A stretch of 42,276 bases of DNA from an uncultured Oscillospiraceae bacterium (GTDB lineage Bacteria; Bacillota; Clostridia; Oscillospirales; Oscillospiraceae). Location: positions 1 through 42,276 of the forward strand of contig CAKTVG010000024.1 of assembly GCA_934622035.1 (NCBI GenBank), given 5' to 3'. Positions within the stretch are counted from its first letter, which is position 1, and the number at the start of each line of letters is the position of its first letter. A model generated the notes under the pieces. That model made no database searches and was not told the origin of the DNA. It was given only the letters and a program-made list of their open reading frames with translations. The translations under genes and the position numbers were made by a program. Positions 32,262-40,285 of this stretch are shown here, piece by piece.

Positions 32262-32987
32262 ATGCAGCGATTGGATAAATTCCTTTCCGACAGCGGCGCT
32301 GCGTCCCGCAGGGAGCTGCGCCAGATCATCCGTGCCGGACGCGTGCGGGTGGGCGAGACGGTCATCCGCGAGCCGGAATATAAAATCGACGAGACGCAGT
32401 GCGAGATCTATCTTGACGGCGTCCGTGTGGGCGGCGCAAGACGCGTCGTGCTGATGCTCAACAAGCCTGCGGGCTACGTTACCTCCACGGCGGATCCGCG
32501 CGATAAGACGGTAATGGAGCTGCTGCCGCCGCAGTACCGCGGCCTGACGCCCGTCGGGCGGCTGGACAAGGACACGGAGGGCCTGCTGCTTTTCACGAAC
32601 GACGGGCAGCTGGCGCACCGCCTGATCTCCCCGCGGCACGGCATGGAAAAGTGCTATTACGCCGAGCACGAGGGCACGGCCGGTACCGCCGACGTTGAGG
32701 CCTTCCGTCAAGGACTGGTGCTTCGCGACGGGACGAAGTGCCTGCCCGCAAGGCTTGTGCCGCAGGGCGAGGGGAAGAGCCTCGTCTGCGTCCGCGAGGG
32801 GAAATATCACCAGGTGCGCCGGATGCTGGCCAGCCGCGGCAAGCTCGTGACCTATCTTCGGCGAATTTCCGAAGGCGGGATCGAGCTTGGGACGCTGGCA
32901 ATTGGAATGACGCGTGAGCTTACCGAGAAAGAGATGGAGAGACTCTGTGCTGTTCAAATTGACGAAGCGAGCGCAAGCCGGTTTTAA
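32262..32987 (+). CDS. RsuA/RluB-type pseudouridine synthase
   Basis: A 241-residue enzyme with an N-terminal S4 RNA-binding domain (MQRLDKFLSDSGAASRRELR) and a catalytic domain with PVGRLDKDTEGLLLFTND, where Asp102 is the catalytic aspartate of the RsuA/RluB group. VREGKYHQVRRMLAS near 190 is also typical. It converts a uridine in ribosomal RNA to pseudouridine, most likely in 16S RNA (RsuA) or 23S RNA; the sequence does not settle which. The ATG at 32262 follows GAGGAGG. Transcribed alone and ended by a weak hairpin. Confidence 0.9.
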   Translation: MQRLDKFLSDSGAASRRELRQIIRAGRVRVGETVIREPEYKIDETQCEIYLDGVRVGGARRVVLMLNKPAGYVTSTADPRDKTVMELLPPQYRGLTPVGRLDKDTEGLLLFTNDGQLAHRLISPRHGMEKCYYAEHEGTAGTADVEAFRQGLVLRDGTKCLPARLVPQGEGKSLVCVREGKYHQVRRMLASRGKLVTYLRRISEGGIELGTLAIGMTRELTEKEMERLCAVQIDEASASRF

Positions 32988-33000
32988 TTCAATGTGCAAT

Positions 33001-33018
33001 AAAGCGCGGGGCCGCTTT
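33001..33018 (+). terminator. Weak terminator-like hairpin after the pseudouridine synthase
   Basis: Six-base-pair stem AAAGCG / CGCTTT with a GC-rich loop and only a short T-run (TTTTGG). Plausible but not strong. Confidence 0.4.
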
Positions 33019-33038
33019 TGGCGATAATGACGAACGAA

Positions 33039-33055
33039 TTAGGAAAAATTCCTAA
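33039..33055. promoter_or_regulatory. Candidate operator palindrome upstream of the CdaR-like gene
   Basis: TTAGGAA, three-base spacer, TTCCTAA: a 7-bp perfect inverted pair located 40 bp upstream of the -35 box of the cdaR-like promoter. AT-rich and not followed by a terminator context, so an operator is a reasonable reading; no protein is known for it. Confidence 0.35.
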
Positions 33056-33094
33056 AAATCGGCCCGATTTCTGAAAGAAAATGCTCATCACCTA

Positions 33095-33123
33095 TTGCAT
33101 TCTGACGAAAAAGGATGTATTAT
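33095..33123 (+). promoter_or_regulatory. Sigma-A promoter of the CdaR-FtsEX cluster
   Basis: TTGCAT (33095-33100), 17 bp, TATTAT (33118-33123). The leader before the ATG at 33182 is about 50 bases. Confidence 0.7.
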
Positions 33124-33181
33124 ACTAAGGAATATTGCCGAATCTCGACATTTTCTTCACAAGGTAAGGAGGACGACGCAT

Positions 33182-34276
33182 ATGTCCAGTCGTATTTTTC
33201 AGGGTGTTGTGACACAACTCAGCGAGGCTTCCGGGATCACCATGGGCGTGATCGACACGGAGGGCATCGTCATTTCCAGCAGCGACGCTGCTTTGATCGG
33301 TGAAAAGTGGAGCGCTGCGATGATCGCCATTGCGGCAATGCCGGACGCTCCCGTGCTCAGCGAGGGCTGTACCTTCATGACGCTGAAGGGATGGAACCCG
33401 ACCTATGGTTTTTCCGTCTTTACAAAGGGAACGGACGCCGATGCGATCGCTACCTGCCGCATGGCGCAGGTGACGCTGAGCCTGACGAAGATCTATTATG
33501 AGGAAAAGCACGACCGTGCGACCTTCGTCAAGAACATCATCACGGACAATATCCTCCCCGGGGATATCTATATCCGCGCCAAGGAGCTGCACTTCCAGAC
33601 GGAGCTGCCGCGCGTGGTCTTCCTGATTCGTCAGATGGGCCGCGCGGATGTGAGCGTTGTCGAGCTCCTGCAGGGCATGTTCCCGGATACGCAGCAGGAC
33701 TTTGTCATCAACGTCAATGAATCGGACATCGCCGTCGTCCGTCAGGTGGACGCGGAGACGGAGGCGGACGAGCTGACGCAGTTTGCCCGCACCATCGAAG
33801 ACCGCCTGAAATCCGAGCTCTTCGTCCGCACGACCATCGGCATCGGCACCATCTCCGAGCACCTGCGCGAGCTTGCCGACTCCTACAAGGAGGCACAGAT
33901 CGCTATCGAGGTCGGGAAGGTTTTCGATACCGAAAAGACCATCATCAACTATGAAAACCTCGGCCTCGGCCGCCTGATTTATCAGCTGCCGACGACCCTG
34001 TGCGAGATCTTCCTGTCCGAGGTGTTCAAGAAGAACTCCATCGACTCCCTCGATCAGGAAACGCTCTTCACCATCAACATGTTCTTTGAGAACAGCCTGA
34101 ACGTCTCCGAGACCTCCCGGAAGCTGTTCGTACATCGAAACACGCTGGTCTACCGTCTTGAAAAAATCAAGAAGCTGACCGGCCTTGACCTGCGCGAATT
34201 TGACGACGCAATCATCTTCAAGGTTGCGCTGATGGTCAAGAAATACCTCGCTTCCCGCGAGAACCATATGCTCTAA
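33182..34276 (+). CDS. CdaR/PucR-type transcriptional regulator
   Basis: A 364-residue regulator with an N-terminal sugar-diacid-recognition-like sensing domain (SSRIFQGVVTQLSEASGITM, GVIDTEGIVISSS), a central GGDEF-like CdaR domain (about 135-260) and a C-terminal PucR-type helix-turn-helix (NVSETSRKLFVHRNTLVYRL). Related proteins respond to small carboxylates such as glycerate or sugar acids. The ATG at 33182 follows AAGGAGG. The gene is 21 bp before ftsE, with no terminator between, so it may be co-transcribed with the division genes and could regulate the cluster; that is inference. Confidence 0.88.
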   Translation: MSSRIFQGVVTQLSEASGITMGVIDTEGIVISSSDAALIGEKWSAAMIAIAAMPDAPVLSEGCTFMTLKGWNPTYGFSVFTKGTDADAIATCRMAQVTLSLTKIYYEEKHDRATFVKNIITDNILPGDIYIRAKELHFQTELPRVVFLIRQMGRADVSVVELLQGMFPDTQQDFVINVNESDIAVVRQVDAETEADELTQFARTIEDRLKSELFVRTTIGIGTISEHLRELADSYKEAQIAIEVGKVFDTEKTIINYENLGLGRLIYQLPTTLCEIFLSEVFKKNSIDSLDQETLFTINMFFENSLNVSETSRKLFVHRNTLVYRLEKIKKLTGLDLREFDDAIIFKVALMVKKYLASRENHML

Positions 34277-34297
34277 TCGAAGGAATCTGGTGTCACT

Positions 34298-34987
34298 ATG
34301 ATCGATCTCATTAACGTTACCAAAACCTACGAGACCGGCACGCACGCCCTCAACGGCATCGATATGCACATTGACGACGGCGAATTTGTCTTCCTTGTCG
34401 GTCAGTCCGGTTCCGGTAAATCCACCATCATCAAGCTGCTGACGGCGGAGCTGAAGCCTACCTCCGGCTCCATTCTGGTCAACGGCTACAAGCTCGAGTC
34501 CATCAAGCGCTCCTCCGTGCCCTATATGCGCCGCACGCTGGGCGTCATCTTCCAGGACTTCCGCCTAATTGAAAACAAGACGGTATATGAAAACGTCGCG
34601 TTTGCGATGCGCGTCATCGGCGCGCCGACGCGTGAGATCAAAAAACGCGTGCCCTACGTTCTGGAACTGGTCGGACTGGAAAACAAGGCCCGCCGTCTGC
34701 CGAACGAGCTGTCCGGCGGCGAGCAGCAGCGTGTGGCCATTGCCCGCGCACTTATCAATAATCCGACAATGATCATCGCGGACGAGCCCACCGGCAACCT
34801 TGATCCCGCGCGCTCCTTTGAGATCATGCTCCTGTTGGAGCAGATCAACGCGCTGGGGACGACGGTCATGGTCGTCACGCACGAGAAATCTCTGGTCGAT
34901 CGCTTTACCAAACGCGTTGTCGCCATTAACAACGGCAAGGTCATCAGCGATGGAATGGACGGGTACTACAACTATGAAGAACAATAA
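34298..34987 (+). CDS. ftsE: Cell division ATP-binding protein FtsE
   Basis: A 229-residue ABC ATPase. Walker A GQSGSGKST (K41), signature LSGGEQQRVAIARAL, Walker B IIADEPTGNLDP, with the FtsE-typical start MIDLINVTKTYETG and EDFRLIENKTVYENVAF-like Q-loop segment (VIFQDFRLIENKTVYENV). Together with FtsX it forms a type VII ABC complex that transmits ATP hydrolysis across the membrane to activate peptidoglycan hydrolases. It follows the regulator gene by 21 bp and overlaps ftsX by 14 bp. Confidence 0.96.
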   Translation: MIDLINVTKTYETGTHALNGIDMHIDDGEFVFLVGQSGSGKSTIIKLLTAELKPTSGSILVNGYKLESIKRSSVPYMRRTLGVIFQDFRLIENKTVYENVAFAMRVIGAPTREIKKRVPYVLELVGLENKARRLPNELSGGEQQRVAIARALINNPTMIIADEPTGNLDPARSFEIMLLLEQINALGTTVMVVTHEKSLVDRFTKRVVAINNGKVISDGMDGYYNYEEQ

Positions 34988-35858
34988 TTTCAGCTTCCTG
35001 CTCAGCGAGGGCGTGCGTGCGATTTTCAAGCACGGCTTCATGTCCTTTGCGGCAATCTGCATCACGGTCGCCTGCCTCGTGATTGTTGGCAGCTTCGGCC
35101 TGATCACCTATAATCTGAATCTGATTGTCGAGGATCTTCAGCAGGAGAACGAGATTCTGGTTTGCATTGACGAGAATTACACCACCGCGGAGGCCAAGAG
35201 CGTCGGCTCGCAGCTGAACCTGGTGGACAATGTTGCAAATGCAGAGTTCATCTCCCGCCAGCAGGCGCTGCAAACCTTTATGGAGAAGTACGACAAGGCA
35301 ATGTACGAGGGCGTGACCGCCGATACCATGCGCGACCAGTACAACGTCACGCTGGAGGACAACGGCAAGCTTGCCGAAACCGTTGAGGCGCTTCGCAAGG
35401 TGCCCGGCGTTGCCGATGTCTATGCGCAGCCTGAGCTTGCCGAGGGCCTGTCCACGCTGAGAAACGTCATTTACATTGCGGCGATCTGCATCACGGCGGT
35501 GCTTCTGATCGTCTCTTTGATCATCATCTCCAACACCATCCGTCTTGCGATGTTCGACCGCCGTGAAGAAATCGCCATTATGAAGATGGTCGGCGCGACC
35601 AACAGCTTCATCCGGCTGCCTTTTGTTGTGGAGGGCTTCCTGCTGGGTCTGGTCGGCGCGCTGTGCTCCTTCTTTATCGAGTGGGGACTGTATGAGGCGA
35701 TCCGCAACGCGATTGCGAACACCGGCTCGCTTACTTTCCTCCACATTGTTCCGTTCACGCAGGTTCTTTGGCCGATGGCAGCGATTTGCACGGTGGTCGG
35801 TTTCCTGATCGGCATCGTCGGCAGCTTGATGTCCATCCGCCGCTTCCTCAAGGTTTAA
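34974..35858 (+). CDS. ftsX: Cell division protein FtsX
   Basis: A 294-residue membrane protein of the MacB/FtsX permease-like fold: an N-terminal helix (about 22-43, FMSFAAICITVACLVIVGSF), an extracellular domain (about 50-160) and three C-terminal helices with RREEIAIMKMVGATNSFIRLPF, the loop that follows the second helix. The extracellular domain binds the coiled-coil part of wall hydrolases. The ATG at 34974 lies inside the ftsE end, with only a weak GGACGGG site, so translation is likely coupled. Two hydrolase genes follow directly, 12 bp downstream. Confidence 0.95.
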   Translation: MKNNNFSFLLSEGVRAIFKHGFMSFAAICITVACLVIVGSFGLITYNLNLIVEDLQQENEILVCIDENYTTAEAKSVGSQLNLVDNVANAEFISRQQALQTFMEKYDKAMYEGVTADTMRDQYNVTLEDNGKLAETVEALRKVPGVADVYAQPELAEGLSTLRNVIYIAAICITAVLLIVSLIIISNTIRLAMFDRREEIAIMKMVGATNSFIRLPFVVEGFLLGLVGALCSFFIEWGLYEAIRNAIANTGSLTFLHIVPFTQVLWPMAAICTVVGFLIGIVGSLMSIRRFLKV

Positions 35859-35870
35859 GGTGACTCCAAA

Positions 35871-37130
35871 ATGAAAATTCTAAAACTACGCGCCCTGTGC
35901 GCCATCCTTCTGACTCTCGCGCTGACGGCCTGCCTGTTCGCGCCTGCGTTTGCCGTCAGCTCCTCCGAGCTGCAGGATCAGCTGGACGAGCTGGAAAAGC
36001 AGGCGGACGAGCTGGACGCGCAGAGAAAGGAATTGCAGGAACAGATCGATGCCAACGACGCCGAGACCCTCTCCGTGGTCGATCAGCGGGCGAAGGTCGA
36101 TCATGATGTGTCCCTGATTTACGATCAGATACAGAATCTCAATGCTCAGCTCAAGCAACACAATCTGCTGATTGCGGAAAAGCAGTCCGAGCTGGACGAG
36201 CTGCAAAGCAGCCAGACGGATCTGCTTGCCCGGTATAAGCAGCGCCTGCGCGCCATGCAGGAGCAGGGCGACATTTCCTATTGGGCTGTCGTCTTCAAAG
36301 CCAGTAGCTTTGCTGAAATGCTCAACCGTCTGGCGATGGTTGAGGAAATCGCCAAGAGCGACCAGCGCATGATGGACGAGATCCGCACGCTGGCAAGCGA
36401 CGTTCTTGCAGCCAAGGAGGAGCTTGCCGCAGAAAAGGTGGGCCTCGAGGAGAAGAAGCTCGAGCTTGCCGCTGCGGAGGAAGAGCTTGCGGCGAAGCGC
36501 GAGGAGTCCGAAAAGCTCCTTGACGAGCTGATTGCCAATGCAGAGCTGCTCGATGCGGATATGGAAAAGTACGACGCGATGAAAAACGACCTCGCGCAGG
36601 AAATCGCGCAGAGGGAAAAGGAATACAACGATAAGCTTGAAGAGGAACGCCGCCAGAATCAGAACGGCAATACCGGCGGAAACACCGGAGGCAATACCGG
36701 CGGGAATACCGGCGGCGGCAGCAGCGACGGCTTCCTCTATCCGCTGCCGAGAAGCTGCGGCTCCTGGTGCACGTCTCCCTACGGCTATCGTTACCATCCG
36801 GTCAGCGGTACTTACACCTTCCACAGCGGCGTGGACCTTGCGGCTCCCGGCGGAACGCCCATTTACGCCTCCAAGAGCGGCACCGTGACGACCTCATCCT
36901 ATGCGGAATACTCCTGGGGCAACTACGTGGTCATCAACCACGGCGACGGCTACTCCACGCTGTATGCACATATGCAGCGGCGTGCGGTCAGCGTCGGCGA
37001 GTACGTCAATCAGGGCGATGTGATCGGCTACGTCGGGACCACCGGCAACTCTACCGGAAACCACCTACATTTCAATGTCTACTATAACGGCAGCCTGCAA
37101 AACCCGTTTGATTACATTTCCGTGCCCTGA
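35871..37130 (+). CDS. PcsB/CwlO/EnvC-like coiled-coil M23 endopeptidase (copy 1)
   Basis: A 419-residue secreted wall hydrolase. Signal peptide 1-29 with a likely signal peptidase I site after AFA; the sequence LTAC inside it resembles a lipobox, so lipid anchoring cannot be fully excluded. Residues 30-255 are a long coiled coil (SELQDQLDELEKQADELDAQ) of the type that docks to FtsX, followed by an Asn-Thr-Gly-Gly repeat linker and a LytM/M23 domain with zinc ligands H318 and D322 (HSGVD) and HLH at 398-400. It should cleave stem-peptide crosslinks when activated by FtsEX. It lies 12 bp after ftsX and is followed 14 bp later by a paralog. Confidence 0.93.
   Translation: MKILKLRALCAILLTLALTACLFAPAFAVSSSELQDQLDELEKQADELDAQRKELQEQIDANDAETLSVVDQRAKVDHDVSLIYDQIQNLNAQLKQHNLLIAEKQSELDELQSSQTDLLARYKQRLRAMQEQGDISYWAVVFKASSFAEMLNRLAMVEEIAKSDQRMMDEIRTLASDVLAAKEELAAEKVGLEEKKLELAAAEEELAAKREESEKLLDELIANAELLDADMEKYDAMKNDLAQEIAQREKEYNDKLEEERRQNQNGNTGGNTGGNTGGNTGGGSSDGFLYPLPRSCGSWCTSPYGYRYHPVSGTYTFHSGVDLAAPGGTPIYASKSGTVTTSSYAEYSWGNYVVINHGDGYSTLYAHMQRRAVSVGEYVNQGDVIGYVGTTGNSTGNHLHFNVYYNGSLQNPFDYISVP
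36669..36716 (+). repeat. Four-copy 12-bp tandem repeat encoding NTGG
   Basis: Four consecutive AAY-ACC-GGN-GGN units encode Asn-Thr-Gly-Gly four times, forming the flexible linker between the coiled coil and the M23 domain. The units differ only at synonymous positions, which suggests slippage followed by drift. The paralog has a shorter, non-repeated Gly/Ser/Asn linker. Confidence 0.9.
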
Positions 37131-37144
37131 GGAGGGAAGCAGCA

Positions 37145-38431
37145 ATGTATAAATACAGACGTGCGATTGTTTCCACCATTGCAATCATCCTGGCGCTTGT
37201 GATCGTCCTCGGCCTGATTGTCTCCGTATTTGCGGTTTCTTCTTCTGATATTCAGAATGAAATCGACGATCTTGAGGCCAAGGCGGATGAAATCGCGGCT
37301 GAGCAGGAGCGCCTTCAGGAGGAAATCGCTGCAAACAATCAGGAAACGCTTTCCATTGTGGACCAGCGTGCGCAGGTCGACAGGGAAGCGGAGCTGATCC
37401 GGCTGGAGGTGGAAAACATCAACAGCCAGCTTCAGCAGTATAACCTGCTTATCGCGGAAAAGCAGGCCGAGATCGACGGCCTGCTCGAGCAGCAGACGGA
37501 TCTGCTTGCCCGGTACAAGCAGCGCCTGCGTGCCATGCAGGAGCAGGGCGACATCTCCTACTGGGCCGTCGTCTTCAAGGCCAGCAGCTTTGCTGAAATG
37601 CTCAACCGTCTTGCGATGGTCGAGGAGATTGCTAAGAGCGACCAGCGCATGATGCAGGAGCTGCGCGATATGGCGACCGGCATTCTTGATGCAAAGAACG
37701 CGCTTGCCGAGGAAAAGGTAGCCGCCGAGGAGAAGAAGCTGGAGCTTGCCTCTGCGCAGGAACAGCTGGACGCAAAGCGCGCCGAATCCGAGGAGCTTCT
37801 GGACAAGCTGATTTCGGACGCCGAGCTTCTGAAGGAAGAGGACGCGAAGTACGACAGCCTCAAGGCAGATCTGCTCGACGAAATCGCCCAGAAGGAAAAG
37901 GAATATACGAAGCAGCTCGAGGCAGAGCGTCGTGCGCAGGAGGAGGCCAACCGAAACAATGGCAGCTCCGGCGGAAACGGCGGCTCCGGCACCAATGAAA
38001 ACGGCGAGCCCTTCACACCCGCTCCGTCGAGCGAGAATTTCATTTTCCCGCTTCCGACGAACATTGGCAGTCGCGTGACCTCTCCCTACGGTTATCGTTA
38101 CCACCCCGTGACGGGCGTTTACAAGCTGCACAACGGTGTGGACTTCGCGGCATACGCAGGCCGTCCCATCTACGCCTCCAAGAGCGGCAAGGTGACGACC
38201 GCGACCTACTCCAATGCCTGGGGAAATTACGTGGTTATCAACCACGGCGACGGCTATTCGACGCTTTATGCGCACATGACGAATTATATTGTCAGCTATG
38301 GGCAGTATGTTGAACAGGGGCAGACCATCGGCTATGTCGGCTCCACCGGCTATTCCACCGGCCCGCACCTGCACTTCACGATCTTCTATAACGGAGAAAC
38401 CGTGAACCCCAGCGACTATGTCTCTCCCTGA
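37145..38431 (+). CDS. PcsB/CwlO/EnvC-like coiled-coil M23 endopeptidase (copy 2)
   Basis: A 428-residue paralog of the preceding gene with the same plan: an N-terminal hydrophobic signal or anchor (9-34, IVSTIAIILALVIVLGLIVSV ending FA), coiled coil (to about 270) and LytM domain with H329, D333 (HNGVD) and HLH 408-410. A 54-residue block (117-170) is identical to residues 115-168 of copy 1, while the rest of the coiled coil, the linker (Gly/Ser/Asn, no repeat) and the catalytic domain have diverged. An GAGGAGGGAAG site precedes the ATG. Probably also gated by FtsEX; a hairpin and then the S41 protease gene follow. Confidence 0.93.
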   Translation: MYKYRRAIVSTIAIILALVIVLGLIVSVFAVSSSDIQNEIDDLEAKADEIAAEQERLQEEIAANNQETLSIVDQRAQVDREAELIRLEVENINSQLQQYNLLIAEKQAEIDGLLEQQTDLLARYKQRLRAMQEQGDISYWAVVFKASSFAEMLNRLAMVEEIAKSDQRMMQELRDMATGILDAKNALAEEKVAAEEKKLELASAQEQLDAKRAESEELLDKLISDAELLKEEDAKYDSLKADLLDEIAQKEKEYTKQLEAERRAQEEANRNNGSSGGNGGSGTNENGEPFTPAPSSENFIFPLPTNIGSRVTSPYGYRYHPVTGVYKLHNGVDFAAYAGRPIYASKSGKVTTATYSNAWGNYVVINHGDGYSTLYAHMTNYIVSYGQYVEQGQTIGYVGSTGYSTGPHLHFTIFYNGETVNPSDYVSP

Positions 38432-38439
38432 CGCCCTAT

Positions 38440-38464
38440 CCCCACAGCCCTAAGGGCTGTGGGG
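38440..38464 (+). terminator. Terminator-like hairpin between copy 2 and the S41 protease
   Basis: Eleven-base-pair perfect stem CCCCACAGCCC / GGGCTGTGGGG with loop TAA. The trailing sequence (CAATTGAATTT) is not a clean U-run, so termination may be partial and read-through into the protease gene is plausible. Confidence 0.6.
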
Positions 38465-38494
38465 CAATTGAATTTATAGACACGGAGTGAACCT

Positions 38495-39712
38495 ATGGAA
38501 AAGCAAAACAAAAACGGCTGGCGCTATGCTCTCTGCGCCGGTGTAACCGCGGTTGTCGTTTTCGGCATGACGATGCTGGGCTGTACGCTGGGCTTCCGCC
38601 TGCGTGAGCAGCAGTCCGCCGCAGATGCGCCGGCCTACCTGAATAAGCTGGAAGAGCTGGTCGGCATTTTGGATGAAAAGTATGTCGACGGTCTGGATAT
38701 GGACGCGTTGGACGAGTACCTTTCTGAGGCTGCCGTCGCTGCGACCGGCGACCGCTGGAGCTACTATATCAGCCCGGAAAACCTTGCTGCCTATATCGAG
38801 TCCAACGCCAACGCCTATGTCGGCATCGGTGTTACCATCGCACAGCAGGAGGAGGGCGTTGAGCCGCAGGGCCTTGTGGTCAAGCTGGTGACGCCCAACG
38901 GACCTGCGGACAAGGCAGGAATTCAGGTTGGCGATGTGATTGTCGCTGTCGAAGGAGAGAGCACAGCGGAGCTTGGTATGACGGAAACGAAAAACCGTGT
39001 GCGCGGCCAGGAGGGGACGGACGTTCAGCTGACTCTTGTCCGCGACGGGGCGCCGATGGATGTTACCGTTACACGCGCGACGATCGAGATCGAGATCGTC
39101 AGCTATTCTCTTCTGGATGACGCCATCGGTTATGTGAAGATCAACAACTTTGACTCCAATTCTGCGCGGGATACTCTCGCTGCGATCGAGGAGCTGCGTG
39201 AGCAGGGCGCAGAGTCCCTCGTTTTTGATCTTCGCTTTAATCCCGGCGGTATGAAAAATGAGCTTCTGAAGGTGCTAGATTATCTGCTGCCGGAGGGCCC
39301 GCTCTTTACCTCCGAGGACTATCAGGGCAATGTTACTACGGACTATTCCGATGAAAACTATCTGGATATGCCCATGGCCGTACTGGTCAACGGCGATTCC
39401 TATTCCGCGGCGGAGTTTTTTGCGGCCGCTTTACAGGAGTACGGCGTTGCCAAGGTTGTCGGCACGCAGACCTGTGGTAAGGGGAATTACCAGCAGACCT
39501 TCCCGCTGAGCGACGGCTCTGCCGTTGCGGTCTCCACGGGGCATTACAAAACACCGAAGGGCGTTACCCTGACCGGCGTCGGCGTGACGCCTGACGTCAT
39601 TGTCGAGGTGGATGAGGATACCTATGTGAAGCTGTACAACGACCTGGTGGAAAAATCCGATGACGCACAGCTCCAGGCAGCGATTTCTGCACTGAAAGCG
39701 GAAAATCCTTGA
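38495..39712 (+). CDS. S41 family C-terminal processing peptidase (CtpA-like)
   Basis: A 405-residue protease. An N-terminal membrane helix (about 15-34) places the rest outside; a PDZ domain follows (about 105-195, VVKLVTPNGPADKAGIQVGD) and the S41 catalytic domain has FNPGGMKNELLKV, the nucleophile in GDSYSAAE (Ser304) and Lys329 in TCGKGNYQQTFPL, the 25-residue Ser-Lys spacing expected of this family. It trims C termini of secreted or membrane proteins; in Gram-positives it processes wall enzymes. Its position behind two hydrolases suggests that it may control them. RBS is CGGAGTGA. The greA promoter overlaps its stop. Confidence 0.92.
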   Translation: MEKQNKNGWRYALCAGVTAVVVFGMTMLGCTLGFRLREQQSAADAPAYLNKLEELVGILDEKYVDGLDMDALDEYLSEAAVAATGDRWSYYISPENLAAYIESNANAYVGIGVTIAQQEEGVEPQGLVVKLVTPNGPADKAGIQVGDVIVAVEGESTAELGMTETKNRVRGQEGTDVQLTLVRDGAPMDVTVTRATIEIEIVSYSLLDDAIGYVKINNFDSNSARDTLAAIEELREQGAESLVFDLRFNPGGMKNELLKVLDYLLPEGPLFTSEDYQGNVTTDYSDENYLDMPMAVLVNGDSYSAAEFFAAALQEYGVAKVVGTQTCGKGNYQQTFPLSDGSAVAVSTGHYKTPKGVTLTGVGVTPDVIVEVDEDTYVKLYNDLVEKSDDAQLQAAISALKAENP

Positions 39713-39737
39713 CTTTGCGGCATCCATCCTCTATAAT
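39709..39737 (+). promoter_or_regulatory. Strong sigma-A promoter for greA-lysS
   Basis: TTGACT (39709-39714), 17 bp, TATAAT (39732-39737). The -35 overlaps the stop codon of the S41 protease gene. The leader is about 45 bases. Confidence 0.9.
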
Positions 39738-39789
39738 AGATCAGATCATTTGGCGATATAATCACCTTAGAACGCAGGAGGAACATGAA

Positions 39790-40269
39790 ATGGCAAAAGA
39801 ATTCAAATTAACCAGAGAACGTCTGAAGGAACTGGAAGCGGAACTGAATTACCTGAAAACAACGAAGGAAAAAGAGGTTGCTGAGCTGATTAAGGAAGCG
39901 CGTTCCTTTGGCGACCTTTCCGAAAATAGTGAATATGATGAGGCGAAGAACGAGCAGGCCAAGCTGTATGGCCGTATCGCTGAGGTGGAGAACATCCTCT
40001 CGAATGCCATCGTGATTGACGAGTCTGCAGAAGCGGCACACGCCGGTGTCGTCGGCCTTGGATGCACCGTGAAGGTCCATGATGTCGAGCTGGATGAGGA
40101 CGATGTCTACACCATCGTCGGCTCTCAGGAGGCCAATCCCCGCGAGGCGCGCATTTCGGACGATTCACCCTTTGGCCGCGCAATGATCGGCAGAAAAATC
40201 GGCGATATCGTCGAGGTTGAAGCGCCGATCGGCGTTGTAAAGTTTGAAATTCTTTCCGTAGAGAGATAA
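39790..40269 (+). CDS. greA: Transcription elongation factor GreA
   Basis: A 159-residue factor with the two GreA domains: an N-terminal coiled coil reaching into the RNA polymerase secondary channel (FKLTRERLKELEAELNYLKT, then ARSFGDLSENSEYDEAKNEQ with the two acidic tip residues) and a C-terminal FKBP-like domain (SFKVHDVEL-like VKVHDVELDEDDVYTIVGSQ, ISDDSPFGRAMIGRKIGDIV). It stimulates cleavage of backtracked RNA. ATG at 39790 is eight bases after AGGAGG; the out-of-frame ATG at 39785 is ignored. The gene is 16 bp before lysS. Confidence 0.97.
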   Translation: MAKEFKLTRERLKELEAELNYLKTTKEKEVAELIKEARSFGDLSENSEYDEAKNEQAKLYGRIAEVENILSNAIVIDESAEAAHAGVVGLGCTVKVHDVELDEDDVYTIVGSQEANPREARISDDSPFGRAMIGRKIGDIVEVEAPIGVVKFEILSVER

Positions 40270-40285
40270 ACGAAGGAGAAATATA

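Noticed and set aside
33125..34369. 414-codon minus-strand frame opposite the CdaR-like gene
   Set aside because: It is a shadow of the regulator; the HTH and sensing domain are on the plus strand with a strong ribosome site.
35871..35960. Lipobox-like LTAC in the signal peptide of hydrolase copy 1
   Set aside because: The hydrophobic core continues past the cysteine to a better signal peptidase I site (AFA), and copy 2 lacks the cysteine, so I treat the protein as secreted rather than lipidated.
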